Shown here: piece after piece, positions 33,689-45,565 of the stretch
How positions within the stretch are numbered: position 1 is the stretch's first letter
Layout of the letters: the number at the start of each line of letters is the position of its first letter
Assembly (NCBI GenBank): GCA_916048095.2
Contig: OU696591.1
Coordinates: 5,659,999 to 5,723,998, forward strand
Length of the DNA stretch: 64,000 nt
Origin: Sacculina carcini
Taxonomy: Eukaryota; Arthropoda; Thecostraca; Sacculinidae
Reading direction: 5' to 3'
Notes under the pieces: generated by a model
What the model saw: the letters and a program-made list of their open reading frames with translations, nothing else
Databases searched by the model: none
Told to the model about the DNA's origin: nothing
Program-made: the position numbers and the translations under genes

Positions 33689-33908
33689 CCCTTTAGAACC
33701 CATGTTACACATATGGAACATTTGTTTCATAAGAGTATAACATACTAAAGAATAATAACACTCAACAATTTACCACCAAAACCCAGAGTAACACCAGTGC
33801 AACATAAAAATCACATTTATTGAGGAAATACGCCACTACAGCTTGCTGAGGGATGGAGGGAAACAGCTGATGCACAGGATACAGGATATCACTTTGGCTT
33901 CTGGAGGG
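33689..33908. mobile_element. piggyBac-like MITE in unit I3
   Basis: Inverted copy, TTAT on the left (33685-33688) and TTAA on the right (33909-33912). Confidence 0.7.
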
Positions 33909-34014
33909 TTAAGCAGAGCTTGCATTTTCGAGCTATATTTGTGTTGGCATCAACCTGTTCGGATAAATTCACGTTATTTTCCGTCTATCGGTCGAATTCG
34001 TCTTTGATGTGTGC

Positions 34015-34352
34015 AAGGTTAAAAAAGGTTAAATGCCTAAGTGGCAGCTGCTACACGGGAAGAAGCCGAAGCTTACGAACACACAGGCGTGCCCCGTGCA
34101 GCTCGCTGCCACCGCAGACCCGACCCTCTGCACGCTATGGCGCCACAAGGACGTAAGACGTATTAGAGAGGGCCACCTCCCCAGAAGGCATGGCACAACT
34201 CATGACTGATATCTGGTACAATTTACTGCTGGGCTGACAGGGGCTGTGGGATTGTAGAATTCGCCCAATGAAATTCTCCTCCGCCGGGTTTCGAACCACG
34301 GACCTCCCGCTTGTGAGGCGAGTGTGCTAACAACTGCACCACGGAGCACCAC
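34015..34352 (-). mobile_element. tRNA-derived SINE, copy 3
   Basis: Interrupts a block that reads GATGTGTGCACCGTTTTGTT in other units. Minus-strand head with GGTCCGTGGTTCGAAACCC and the CAC anticodon-like triplet; the tail contains TTTAACC units. Near full length. Present only in unit I3, so it postdates the unit duplication. Confidence 0.85.
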
Positions 34353-35296
34353 AAAACGTTTTGTTCTGCGGTGTGAAGTTCGAGTCGCTATTGTGTGGAG
34401 TCAGATATTATCAATTTGATCCAGTAGAGATCTCAACATTTAATATATCTTCAAAATGATACCTTATAAAGTTTATGGAATAACAGAAAAGAACCTCAAT
34501 TGTTTCAGAACAGTCATTACTCTCCTTCAGATTGTTGGGGTGAAAGTTTACTCAACCGATGTTTAGTTGTGTCATCATTTTTCATTTGTGCGATTACCAA
34601 TAAAATATCATTACCTCCAGCCATAGCTGTGGACCCATTCTTCCTATGGTATATCCACTAGCGAAATGTGTCACGTTGAGTTTCTGGCCTGCTTCTCTCC
34701 CTTCTCTATTCTGCTTAACCTGTAATGTTCATGCTGCTGTTCGTGGTGAAGCTGTTCATCTTGTATTGGCGTTTCTGATTCCGTTTCACCTGATTTCTTG
34801 TGCGGTATGTTTTCATTTGAGAATGTTACTGCTCTTCTCTCTGTGCCTCTTGCTGGTCAAGGTGCATGAGGATTGGAGCGATGCAATTGATGGCGTCCAC
34901 GATCTCTTTATTTCAACTTGTTCATTGATATCAATAAACAAGGTGAAATCGATTGTTATCGAACATTATGAGTGATTTGCAGCTATGAATTAACTTTGAT
35001 TAACGCTTTGATCAAGTTTTACGATTTTGTGTACGTGTTGTGATGACTACGCAAACGCTCAATGAATCAGCATTTAATTTGCCACATTATTTTTAAAATT
35101 CAATCGACAGTGTATTTGTCAATGTGTGAGAGTCACACCTGCTAAAGTCATTGTTCACAATTCAGTTCGTTTATTCTTCAACCGTCACAACAATAGTCTA
35201 TATATGTTCAGCATATGCCCGCGATGTTTTTCTGGATTTCAGTCATCTTGGGAACATGACAGTTCTAGCAATAGTTGGCTCCATCAATGACGTCAA

Positions 35297-36964
35297 TTAT
35301 TTGTCGCAAACGGTGATGTGGTCTCCCTGACACAGAGCCCAGTTGATCACGTGGTGGATGACGTTCTCCTCCAGACTTCCACGCAGCAAGTGAGCTCCGG
35401 GACCACGAGCGAAAATTCCCACGTCGTCTCCTCCATGAGTCTCCTTCGGCAGGTAGATTCCAGCAACTTGTTTGTAGTGAGGATCACGCCATTCAGCAGA
35501 GTCGCTAGTGTCCATGAGAGCAGCGCGCTTCTCCTTGAACTCCTCCCAGCTGGTAGCACCTCCTGGTCCGTTGGAATACTGCATGATAGGATAGGGAAGC
35601 TTCGGTGCCGGCTTCGGTGCAGAACCACCACGCTGCATACCGCCAGCCAAGAACGAAGCAGGACCAAACATGTCCAGACTACGTTCTGGGTATCCATTGA
35701 TCTTGAATGTGTGAGCGTGGTCAGAGGACACCACCAGCAGAGTCTCAGATTCGTCTGTGTTGTCCATCACATGCTGCACCACCTCTTCAAGCTCCAAGGT
35801 CTCATCAATGGCAGTGTAAGCGTTTCCATAGTGGTGACCATGGTCGATCTTTGCTCCCTCAACGAACATCACAAAGCCATTTGGTGCCCTCTTCATGATC
35901 TCCAAAGCTTTTGTCACCATCTCAGTAAGGCTGACTTCATCAGCTCCCTGGAAGGCTCGGTAATTCATATGACTACGGGCGAACAAACCGAGAACATAAT
36001 CGGCCGAGGAAGGATCAAAACTGTTGAGCTCTTCCTTGGTCGACAGATAAGCGTACGTGCGTCCCAGGGAAGCTTGTTTATCTTTCCATTCCTGGATAAG
36101 ATCGCGTCCATCAAGGCGGGTACCACCCTCAACTGTCTTTGGCAGGAATTTACCCCATCCCCCTCCGAACGCCACATTCAGATCAATACCTTCACGATCA
36201 ACAAACTGCGATGACAAGTCCTTCATATTGTTCTTGCACGAGTCTTTCACCGGTCCAGTCATCCACTCCATAGCCTTGAAGTCGGCGTCAGATTCCCATG
36301 TACGGTAAGCAGTATGACCGAATGTGGCAGCAGGCGAAGCGTGCGTGATACGAGCAGTGGATACCAGACCAGCCCACTTTCCTGCCTCCACACCATACCG
36401 CAGGATGGATTTCGGTGATGAGTTCTCGTTGACAGCATCACAGTCCCAGATGGTCACGGTGCAGTCTACTCCAACCGTCAAGAAGTTACCTTTAGCTCCG
36501 GTCAAGTATGCTGTCGCTGTAGAAGCGGAATCAGCAGTCCAGCGATCGCAGTTGTACGTCTTGGACAGACCGGTGTAAGGGAACGTTTCCCAGGAAAGCA
36601 TGGTGTGCTCAGGCACATCATCGCCTGCGAGCAATCCCTTGCGTTTGCGAGCTGCTGCCAGAGTGTGAATTGACATACCATCACCAATAAACAGGATTGC
36701 GTTCTTTGCCTGTTTGTGGTAGATCTGGTCTGCCAGCTTGGTGGAGATAATGTCCTGGGCAATTCCTCTCCAGTAGGTGGCGTCCAGAACTTGTCCTGAT
36801 CTAGACAGAGACTCCCGTTTGCCTAGTCCCATCTTGCTCTGGACCTCCTGGTATGTAGGAGCCCACATCTCGTGCATCTCCAACTCATCTTCATCTTCGA
36901 CACGAGAATCGAGCGGCACACAGACCGCCAGAGACAGCAGACACGCAGCTACAAGAAACTTCAT
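35297..36964 (-). CDS. ALP: Secreted alkaline phosphatase, copy 4
   Basis: 555 aa, intact, Ser319 like ALP1. 3' flank type A, reading leftwards. First of the four minus-strand copies; ALP3 and ALP4 face each other across unit I3, forming the turn of the inverted array. Upstream is a plus-strand 3' stub (37100-37219). Confidence 0.95.
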   Translation of the reverse strand: MKFLVAACLLSLAVCVPLDSRVEDEDELEMHEMWAPTYQEVQSKMGLGKRESLSRSGQVLDATYWRGIAQDIISTKLADQIYHKQAKNAILFIGDGMSIHTLAAARKRKGLLAGDDVPEHTMLSWETFPYTGLSKTYNCDRWTADSASTATAYLTGAKGNFLTVGVDCTVTIWDCDAVNENSSPKSILRYGVEAGKWAGLVSTARITHASPAATFGHTAYRTWESDADFKAMEWMTGPVKDSCKNNMKDLSSQFVDREGIDLNVAFGGGWGKFLPKTVEGGTRLDGRDLIQEWKDKQASLGRTYAYLSTKEELNSFDPSSADYVLGLFARSHMNYRAFQGADEVSLTEMVTKALEIMKRAPNGFVMFVEGAKIDHGHHYGNAYTAIDETLELEEVVQHVMDNTDESETLLVVSSDHAHTFKINGYPERSLDMFGPASFLAGGMQRGGSAPKPAPKLPYPIMQYSNGPGGATSWEEFKEKRAALMDTSDSAEWRDPHYKQVAGIYLPKETHGGDDVGIFARGPGAHLLRGSLEENVIHHVINWALCQGDHITVCDK

Positions 36965-37010
36965 TGTGGTGGTATGAAGTAAGCACGAATATGAGGAGCA
37001 GGCACCGGGT

Positions 37011-37017
37011 TTATATA
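37011..37017 (-). promoter_or_regulatory. TATA box of ALP4
   Basis: Minus-strand TATATAA, 46 bp from the ATG at 36964. Confidence 0.8.
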
Positions 37018-37099
37018 CCCGTGAGACGAGCACCTGTGGAGACCTCAGTAAATAATTGCTTAATTGTTTGATTGGTGCAAATTGGCAGATTGCCAACAC

Positions 37100-37219
37100 A
37101 ATTTTCGCTCTTGGTCCCGGAGCTCACTCACTGCGTGGAAGTCTGAAGAGAACGTCATCCAGCGCGTGATCAACTGGGCTCTATGTCAGGGAGACCACAT
37201 CACCGTTTGCGATCAATGA
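37100..37219 (+). pseudogene. 3' stub of alkaline phosphatase, upstream of ALP4
   Basis: Mirror image of the stubs at ALP2 and ALP3, with the same breakpoint. It has a one-base deletion near 37143 relative to intact genes and several substitutions, so it is free of the homogenisation seen in the full copies. It is followed by the type B 3' flank up to the LTR insertion at 37362. Confidence 0.9.
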
Positions 37220-37361
37220 TTTCTTTATGATAATGATATTTGCTTTTTCAGAGTCGACCGCCAATTTGGGTTTTGTGTTGCAAAATTGTTGGCCGTTTTG
37301 GTATGTTAATTAATTTGTGATCAAACGAAACCCAGATAATCACCAAGTTGAATAAACGCAT

Positions 37362-37598
37362 TGTAGCCACACACATCAATTCTGTTCCATGTATGTCAAA
37401 TGTGTACACTGTTTTATTGTATTTGCATTTGCCAATTATATGAATGCCACTATATCACTGTCACTGTATTACCGCGAGTGTCATTACGTATTAATTCCGT
37501 TATATAACAATTATGTGTGCACGGTATTTGTATATGGTTTTGATTGTTATTGCTGTTTTATATATCACAAAATATTAGACGCGCATGCTCGTCAGACA

Positions 37599-37634
<36 letters not shown>

Positions 37635-37640
37635 CACACG

Positions 37641-37671
<31 letters not shown>

Positions 37672-38350
37672 ACACGCACACACAACACACACACACACAC
37701 ACATACACATTCATCATGTTGCACACGGTAGCAGTGACGTCACGTGTAACACTACACCGTACGGTTACAACGTGCGGTATATAAAGCGTGCACTTTCGGC
37801 AATAAAGGTCTCTTTCACGTCGTCGGCTCTGAGTTTGAGTGGTCTCCACGGTACCGCTGCCGCTCCCTGTACAATTAGCGAATTAACCTACGCAACATAC
37901 ATTTCGGTCTTTTTAAAGACCACATCGCCCTCACAGCGTTTTGCCAAGGATAGATTGTGCTCTGCCGCCTGTCTTGGACTGAATACCGTAGCCGGTTATT
38001 CCTCCGAGACAGACATCCATAGAGGTGGGCTTGAGCACATTTGATTCTGAGGCATCAGACGTTCGCTTTAAACCGTCGAGTGTGGCTAGTGTCACTTAGC
38101 GGTGCACTCCCAGCTCGGACGTCTCTTAGCAAGACGGAAGGTTTTTATACCGAGCGTCGCGCTGTAGGGTAGTCGATTTCGGGTCGACAGACAGGGCACA
38201 GCCTGTCGTTCCAGTGCGCTGCAGTTGGCGTTAGTGAGTGACTGGGTCTCACACCCTCCGTCACTCGTACACTACGCCACTGGTTCACGGCACACCTGCT
38301 GCCACAGCCACTGGGACTGATCGCTAGCGGCATCATGCCCATCAGCGACA
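37362..38350 (+). mobile_element. Candidate solo LTR, 989 bp
   Basis: Starts TGTAGCC and ends GCGACA, flanked by GCAT on both sides (37358-37361, 38351-38354); other units read GCATTGTAAACTG without interruption. It contains a TATA box (TATATAAA, 37778-37785), AATAAA (37801-37806) and a long CA tract (37600-37710). These traits fit an LTR left by recombination. No coding sequence. Confidence 0.7.
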
Positions 38351-38358
38351 GCATTGTA

Positions 38359-40771
38359 AACTGTCGTCTGTGTGTCGTGTTTGGTTGATAGAAATTGTTC
38401 GTACGCTGGACTATGAATGTTTCAACATTATTTTCATTCGTTAAGAATGTTCTCCTGTATAGACGCATAAGTGGATCAGTATTCGACCTGTCACTGTCCC
38501 TGGTAGGACTTCAGGCATGAAGGATTTGATCAACATTTTGCTTTGAGATTGGTATAGGCCGCTTCGCTCTTTGAGCAAGTTTCTGGTTTGGTGTGTAGCA
38601 AGGGTTGTATGTTGTAAGCCATAACTTTAGTGTTGCATTAACGTTAAAACATCTAATTGTGTGGCTGAATTATTTAAGTAAAATCGTATAAATATATATT
38701 CTATTTTGTAACATTGGTCTTAGAATCAAAATGTAAGCTTAATTTCTTATTTGTATCAATATTATCGGTTTATACCGGCTAAGACTGAAATTCTAAGCGG
38801 TCACCAGATTGTTAAAAGGTTGGCGATTGTTGAGTTTTTGCTCATAAAACAATTCTTCAAAATAACTTCTTTCTTCAATATTAGGATTGATAAATGCCGC
38901 GGTTGAAATCGGTTTAGCTGATTTTATTTATTGAAGTTAGAATTATGCATAATTTATAGTATGAGCTGGTTTTCTCTTATTTTTCCCCATCAACTCCGCT
39001 CAAACCTTCTACCTTTATGGATATATGATAGATGTAGTGTTTTATTTCGGCGAGATGTCTAGCACGTGACTAAACCTTAGAAATATCTAGAAAATTACTA
39101 GAATTAGGCTGACGTAGATATTTTCTCAATTTTGAGCCATTTTATTTTATTTTAAATTAACAATTTTATTTTAGTAATTTCTCCTAGTTGCATGAATTTG
39201 AAGTTATTAAAATTTAATTCAGTGATTGAGACAGATGCTTTCCTCACACTCTTAAAATGTGTTTTTTATTTTACAAGTGTTTTTATTCTTGTATGTTCGT
39301 GCGAAATATAATTGTTGAAAAAATGTGAAAAAGCGAACTTATATACAGATGCACACGCGCACACATACTCAATCATTATCACACCATTTAAGTCCACTTA
39401 ACTTAATCTCCACTTAATCAGAGGCGAAATATACACAGATACAAATGCATGCAGACACAACTTATCCCTTTAGAACCCATGTTACACATATGTAACATTT
39501 GTTTCATAAGAGTATAACATACTAAAGAAAACTAACACTCAACAATTTACCACCAAAACCCAGAGTAACATAAAAATCACATCTATTGAGCAAATACGCC
39601 ATTACAGCTTGCTGAGGGATACAGGGAAACAGCTGATGCACAGGATACAGGATATCACCATGACTTCTGGAGGGTTAAGCAGAGCTTGCAATTTCGAGCT
39701 ATATTTGTGTTGGCTGTTCGGATAAATTCACAATATTCTCCGTCTATCGGTCGAATTCGTCTTTGATGTGTGCACCGTTTTGTTCTGCGGTGTGAAGTTC
39801 GAGTCGCTATTGTGAGGAGTCAGATATTATCAATTTGATCCAGTAGAGATCTCAACATTTAATATATCTTCGAAATGATATCTTATGAAGTTTATGGAAT
39901 AATAGAAAGGAACCTCAATTGTTTAAGCAGCCATTACTCTCCTTCAGATTGTTGGGGTGAAAGTGTACTCGCTAGGTTGTTCGGTGTTATTTTGTTTAAA
40001 ATGTGACACCACGTGACAATAAGACTCAACCGATGCTTAGTTGTGTCATCATTTTTCATTTGTGGGATTACTAATAAAATATCATTACCTCCAGCCATAG
40101 CTGTGGACCCAGTCTTCCTGTGGTATAGCCACTATCGAAATGTGTCACGTTGAGTTTCTGGCTTGCTTCTCTCCCTTCTCTATTCGGCTCATCCTGTAAT
40201 GTTCATGTTGCTGTTCGTGGTGAAGCTGTTCATCTTGTGTGGGCGTTTCTGATTCAGTTTCACCTGATTTCTTGTGCGGTATGTTTTCATTTGATAATGT
40301 TACTGCTCTTCTCTCTGTGCCTCTTGCTGGTCAAGGTACATGAGGATTGGAGCGATGCAATTGATGGCGTCCACGATCTCTTTATTTCAACTGGTTCATT
40401 AAATCAATAGACAAGGCGAAATCGATTGTTATCGAACATTATGAGCGATTTGGAGCTATGAATTAACTTTGATCAACGCTTTGATCAAGTTTTACGATTT
40501 TGTGTACGTGTTGTGATGACTACGCAAACGCTCAATGAATCAGCATTTAATTTGCCACATTCTTTTTTAAATTCAATCGACAGTGTATATGGCAATGTGT
40601 GAAAGTCACACCTGTTAAATTCATTGTTCACAATTCAGTTCGTTTATTCTTCAACCGTCACAAACAATAGTCTATATATGTTCAGCATATGCCCGCGATG
40701 TTTTTTCTGGATTTCAGTCATCTTGGGAACATGGCAGTTCTAGCAATAGTTGGCTCCATCAATGACGTCAA
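38359..40771. repeat. Intergenic unit copy I4 (inverted)
   Basis: Lacks MITE B (the site near 39446-39455 reads straight through), LINE and SINE insertions, and so resembles I1. It contains the piggyBac-like MITE at 39466-39674. The open frame seen in I2 and I3 is cut short here (40150-40410) and has no ATG. Confidence 0.85.
39466..39674. mobile_element. piggyBac-like MITE in unit I4
   Basis: TTAT on the left (39462-39465), TTAA on the right (39675-39678). About 10 bp shorter than the others because of a small internal deletion. Confidence 0.7.
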
Positions 40772-42439
40772 TTATTTGTCGCAAACGGTGATGTGGTCTC
40801 CCTGACACAGAGCCCAGTTGATCACGTGGTGGATGACGTTCTCCTCCAGACTTCCACGCAGCAAGTGAGCTCCGGGACCACGAGCGAATATTCCCACGTC
40901 GTCTCCTCCGTGAGTCTCCTTCGGCAGGTAGATTCCAGCAACTTGTTTGTAGTGAGGATCACGCCATTCAGCAGAGTCACTGGTGTCCATGAGAGCAGCG
41001 CGCTTCTCCTTGAACTCCTCCCAGCTGGTAGCACCTCCTGGTCCGTTGGAATACTGCATGATAGGATAGGGAAGCTTCGGTGCCGGCTTCGGTGCAGAAC
41101 CACCACGCTGCATACCGCCAGCCAAGAACGAAGCAGGACCAAACATGTCCAGACTACGTTCTGGGTATCCATTGATCTTGAAGGTGTGAGCGTGGTCAGA
41201 GGACACCACCAGCAGAGTCTCAGACTCGTCTGTGTTGTCCATCACATGCTGCACCACCTCTTCAAGCTCCAAGGTCTCATCAATGGCAGTGTAAGCGTTT
41301 CCATAGTGGTGACCATGGTCGATCTTTGCTCCCTCAACGAACATCACAAAGCCATTTGGTGCCCTCTTCATGATCTCCAAAGCTTTTGTCACCATCTCAG
41401 TAAGGCTGACTTCATCAGCTCCCTGGAAGGCTCGGTAATTCATATGACTACGGGCGAACAAACCGAGAACGTAATCGGCCGAAGCAGGATCAAAACTGTT
41501 GAGCTCTTCCTTGGTCGTCAGATAAGCGTACGTGCGTCCCAGGGAAGCTTGTTTATCTTTCCATTCCTGGATAAGATCGCGTCCATCAAGGCGGGTACCA
41601 CCCTCAACTGTCTTTGGCAGGAATTTACCCCATCCTCCCCCGAACGCCACATTCAGATCAATACCTTCACGATCAACAAACTGCGATGACAAGTCCTTCA
41701 TATTGTTCTTGCACGAGTCTTTCACCGGTCCAGTCATCCACTCCATAGCCTTGAAGTCGGCGTCAGATTCCCATGTACGGTAAGCAGTATGACCGAATGT
41801 GGCAGCAGGCGAAGCGTGCGTGATACGAGCAGTGGATACCAGACCAGCCCACTTTCCTGCCTCCACACCATACCGCAGGATGGATTTCGGTGATGAGTTC
41901 TCGTTGACAGCATCACAGTCCCAGATGGTCACGGTGCAGTCTACTCCAACCGTCAAGAAGTTACCTTTAGCTCCGGTCAAGTATGCCGTCGCTGTAGAAG
42001 CGGAATCAGCAGTCCAGCGATCGCAGTTGTACGTCTTGGACAGTCCGGTGTAAGGGAACGTTTCCCAGGAAAGCATGGTGTGCTCAGGCACATCATCACC
42101 TGCGAGCAATCCCTTGCGTTTGCGAGCTGCTGCCAGAGTGTGAATTGACATACCATCACCAATAAACAGGATTGCGTTCTTTGCCTGTTTGTGGTAGATC
42201 TGGTCTGCCAGCTTGGTGGAGATTATGTCCTGGGCAATACCTCTCCAGTAGGTGGCGTCCAGAACTTGTCCTGATCTAGACAGAGACTCCCGTTTGCCTA
42301 GTCCCATCTTGCTCTGGACCTCCTGATATGTAGGAGCCCACATCTCGTGCATCTCCAACTCATCTTCATCTTCGACACGAGAATCGAGCGGCACACAGAC
42401 CGCCAGAGATAGCAGACACGCAGCTACAAGAAACTTCAT
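40772..42439 (-). CDS. ALP: Secreted alkaline phosphatase, copy 5
   Basis: 555 aa, intact. Differences from ALP1: Thr308 for Ser and Ala319. 3' flank type A. Upstream stub at 42575-42686. The in-frame region upstream of the MKF start is again promoter sequence. Confidence 0.95.
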   Translation of the reverse strand: MKFLVAACLLSLAVCVPLDSRVEDEDELEMHEMWAPTYQEVQSKMGLGKRESLSRSGQVLDATYWRGIAQDIISTKLADQIYHKQAKNAILFIGDGMSIHTLAAARKRKGLLAGDDVPEHTMLSWETFPYTGLSKTYNCDRWTADSASTATAYLTGAKGNFLTVGVDCTVTIWDCDAVNENSSPKSILRYGVEAGKWAGLVSTARITHASPAATFGHTAYRTWESDADFKAMEWMTGPVKDSCKNNMKDLSSQFVDREGIDLNVAFGGGWGKFLPKTVEGGTRLDGRDLIQEWKDKQASLGRTYAYLTTKEELNSFDPASADYVLGLFARSHMNYRAFQGADEVSLTEMVTKALEIMKRAPNGFVMFVEGAKIDHGHHYGNAYTAIDETLELEEVVQHVMDNTDESETLLVVSSDHAHTFKINGYPERSLDMFGPASFLAGGMQRGGSAPKPAPKLPYPIMQYSNGPGGATSWEEFKEKRAALMDTSDSAEWRDPHYKQVAGIYLPKETHGGDDVGIFARGPGAHLLRGSLEENVIHHVINWALCQGDHITVCDK

Positions 42440-42485
42440 TGTGGTGGTATGAAGTAAGCACGAATATGAGGAGCAGGCACCGGGT

Positions 42486-42492
42486 TTATATA
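42486..42492 (-). promoter_or_regulatory. TATA box of ALP5
   Basis: Minus-strand TATATAA in the common promoter block, 46 bp from the ATG. Confidence 0.8.
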
Positions 42493-42574
42493 CCCGTGAG
42501 ACGAGCACCTGTGGAGACCTCAGTCAATAATTGCTTAATTGTTTGATTGTTGCGAATTGGCTGATTGCCAACAC

Positions 42575-42686
42575 AATTTTCGCTCTTGGTCCCGGAGCTC
42601 ACTCACTGCGTGGAAGTCTCAAGGAGAGCGTCATCCACCACGTGATCAACTGGGCTCTATGTCAGGGAGACCACATCACCGTTTGA
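42575..42686 (+). pseudogene. 3' stub of alkaline phosphatase, upstream of ALP5
   Basis: Same breakpoint as the other stubs. About ten bases around the former stop codon are deleted: the text jumps from CCGTTTG to ATAATGATATTTGC. Confidence 0.9.
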
Positions 42687-43618
42687 TAATGATATTTGCT
42701 TTTTCAGAGTCGACCGCCAATTTGGATTTTGTGTTGCAAAATTGTTGGTCGTTTTGGTATGTTCATTAATTTGTGATCAAACGAAACCCAGATAATCACC
42801 AAGTTGAATAAACGCATTGTAAACTGTCGTCTGTGTGTCGTGTTTGGTTAATAGAAATTGTTCGTACACTGGACTATTAATGTTTCAACGTTATTTTCAT
42901 TCGTTAAGAATGTTCTCCTGTATAGACGTATAAGTGGATCAGTATTCGACCTGTCACTGTCCCTGGTAGGACTTCAGGCATGAAGGATTTCATCAACATT
43001 TTGCTTTGAGATTGGTATAGGCCGCTTCGCTCTTTGAGCAAGTTTCTGGTTTGGTGTGTAGCAAGGGTTGTATGTTGTAAGCCATAACTTTAGTGTTGAC
43101 TTAACGTTAAAACATCTAATTGTGTGGTTGAATTATTCAAGCATGGTGTGTCATTTGTATAATAGATACATTAATTTTTTAACATTTCTAAATCATGTGG
43201 ATAATATAAATATATATTCTATTTTGTAACATTGGTCTTAGAATCAAAACGTAAGCTTAATTTCTTATTTGTATCAATATTATCGGTTTGTACCGGCTAA
43301 GACTGAAATTCTAAGCGGTCAACAGATTGTTAAAAGGTTGGCGATTGTTGAGTTTTTGCTTATAAAACAATTCTTCAAAATAACTTCATTCTTCAATATT
43401 AGGATTGATCAATGCCGCGGTTGAAATCGGTTTAGCTGATATTATTTATTGAAGTTAGAATTATGCATAATTAATTGTACGAGCCGGTTTTCTCTAATTT
43501 TTCCCCATCAACGCCGCTCAAACCTTCTACCTTTATGGATATATGATAGACGTAGTGTTTTATTTCGGCGATATGTCTAGCACGTGACTAAACCTTAGAA
43601 ATATCTAGAAAATAACTA

Positions 43619-44981
43619 TACCATTCACAAGTCAATTTGGCAAAAGTGAAAATCAATTTGGCAAAAGTGAAATTCAATTTGGCAAAAGTGAAAATCAATT
43701 TGGCAAAAGTGAAAATCAATTTGGTAATTCTTACAAATTTAGGTGGTAGTCGCATTGATAATGCATAATCATATTGTTTATTAGTGTTTTAGTAACAAGT
43801 TTATTACTCATGCAAATGATATCAATTAATGTTTTATGTTTAAGAATATATATAGTTTAAGAAGCTGTCATGTAGGGATATATTTGTTGATGAAGTCCAT
43901 TATATTAGCATCAAAATGATCTATTAAGTGATTGGGCTTAGCTCCGATTCAAGGTTAATAATAAAATAAACTATACTTTTTACGATTTCATTTGTCCCAA
44001 TTGAAATCAAAATTGTCCCAGTTAGAACCAAAATGTATGTTATTCATTTGACATTAAATATCAAACTTAATTGTTATCAGTAAATTTTATTGTATTTCAC
44101 ATGAACAATTTAGCATTAGTCGTAAAACACAGATATGTACTACTTACTATGTACTATACAATTATGTGCTATGGTATGTACTACAATTACAATGCAGATA
44201 TGTACCGTATGTACTTACTTTATGAGGAACTCTATCAGCCAATATAGCAATGTCAGCGTATATACCACCAGCGCGTGTACTTAAATTCTAGCAACAAAGC
44301 AATATATCACAACTCAACACAATCACAACGCAACATGGCCCACTGAAACACATTCACTAACAAACACGCACAAACGTTCTGCGCAAACAACTGCCCTATG
44401 GCGCGCACTGCCCTATGGCGCGCACTGCCCCACCCCCTGTATCCCCCTGCTCGCTCATAGCACGTGCATACAACATACACACTACCTACACACACACTCA
44501 CACTACCTCGAACACACAAATGGACACCATATACAAAATATAGACCGTACAATATTAAACATAGTACAGATGGCTAGCAACGACAAGCGCTATACACACG
44601 TGATGCCTGAACACTTGCCATAAGACGGAATGTACCGTCTCTGAAAGTGTGATGTTTCTGTAGATGTGTGTGTGTGTGTGTGCACGATTTGCTCGCGAGT
44701 GCTCTCCGAGAACAGTGACTATACGCTGACACTGATATATTGGCTGATAGAGTGCGCGCCATAGGGCAGTTGTTTGCACAGAAGAATATATATATTTTCT
44801 TGAACATAAAACATTAATTGATATCATTTGCATGAGTAATATATTTGTTACTAAACACTAATAAACAATATGATTATGCATTATCAATGCGACTACCACC
44901 TAAATTTGTAAGAATTACCAAATTTATTTTCAATTTTGCCAAATTGATTTTCACTTTTGCCAAATTGACTTGTGAATGGTA
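43619..44981. mobile_element. 1.36 kb TA-flanked element with long inverted ends
   Basis: Inverted ends of about 230 bp starting TACCATTCACAAGTCAATTT, with five subterminal copies of CAATTTGGCAAAAGTGAAA on the left and about three at the right. TA is duplicated (43617-43618, 44982-44983) and the empty site ACTAGAATTAGG is visible at 39098. The interior has a second inverted pair around GCCCTATGGCGCGCACT. No transposase ORF. Non-autonomous, perhaps Tc1/mariner-like or a foldback element. Confidence 0.85.
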
Positions 44982-45565
44982 TAGAATTAGGCTGACGTAG
45001 ATATTTTCTCAATTTTTACAAGTTTTATTGTATTTTAAATTTTCAATTTTATTTTAGCAATTTTTCCTAGTTGCATGAATTTGAAGTTGTTGAAATTAAA
45101 TTCAGTGCTTGAGACAGATGCTTTCCTTACACTCTTAAAATGTGTTTTTTATTCTATGGTCGTGCGAAATATACTTGTTCTAGTTGAAAAAATGTGAAAA
45201 ATCGAACTTGTATACAGATGCACACGCACACACATACTCAATCATTGTCACACCATTTACGTCCACTTAACTTGCCCGCAACTAGAACCCACACACTGAC
45301 ACACACACACACACATACACACTTAAGTTACACAATTAGAGGCTAAATATTCGCAGATACAAATGCATACAGACAGAGCCGTTACGAGGACTTATGCCCC
45401 CCCCCGAAGGCAACACTTGAGGCCCCCATTATAAATAAAGCACCAAATAATGAATTCATTTATTAGACATAATCACATAATACAAGCTCAAGTGAAAATA
45501 TCTGAGCAAAAAGGTAAAGGCTATACATAATAAATATGATAAATTTTAATATCATACGTGAAGCA

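Larger units (their letters stand above)
32328..35296. repeat. Intergenic unit copy I3 (inverted)
   Basis: Reverse-oriented unit joining the B flank of ALP3 to the A flank of ALP4. It carries piggyBac-like MITE 33689-33908, MITE B copy 2, a SINE copy, and a CA tract (33328-33358). The plus-strand frame 34646-34975 (109 codons, with an ATG here) corresponds to the open frame in I2; it encodes a hydrophobic peptide of unknown meaning. Confidence 0.85.
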
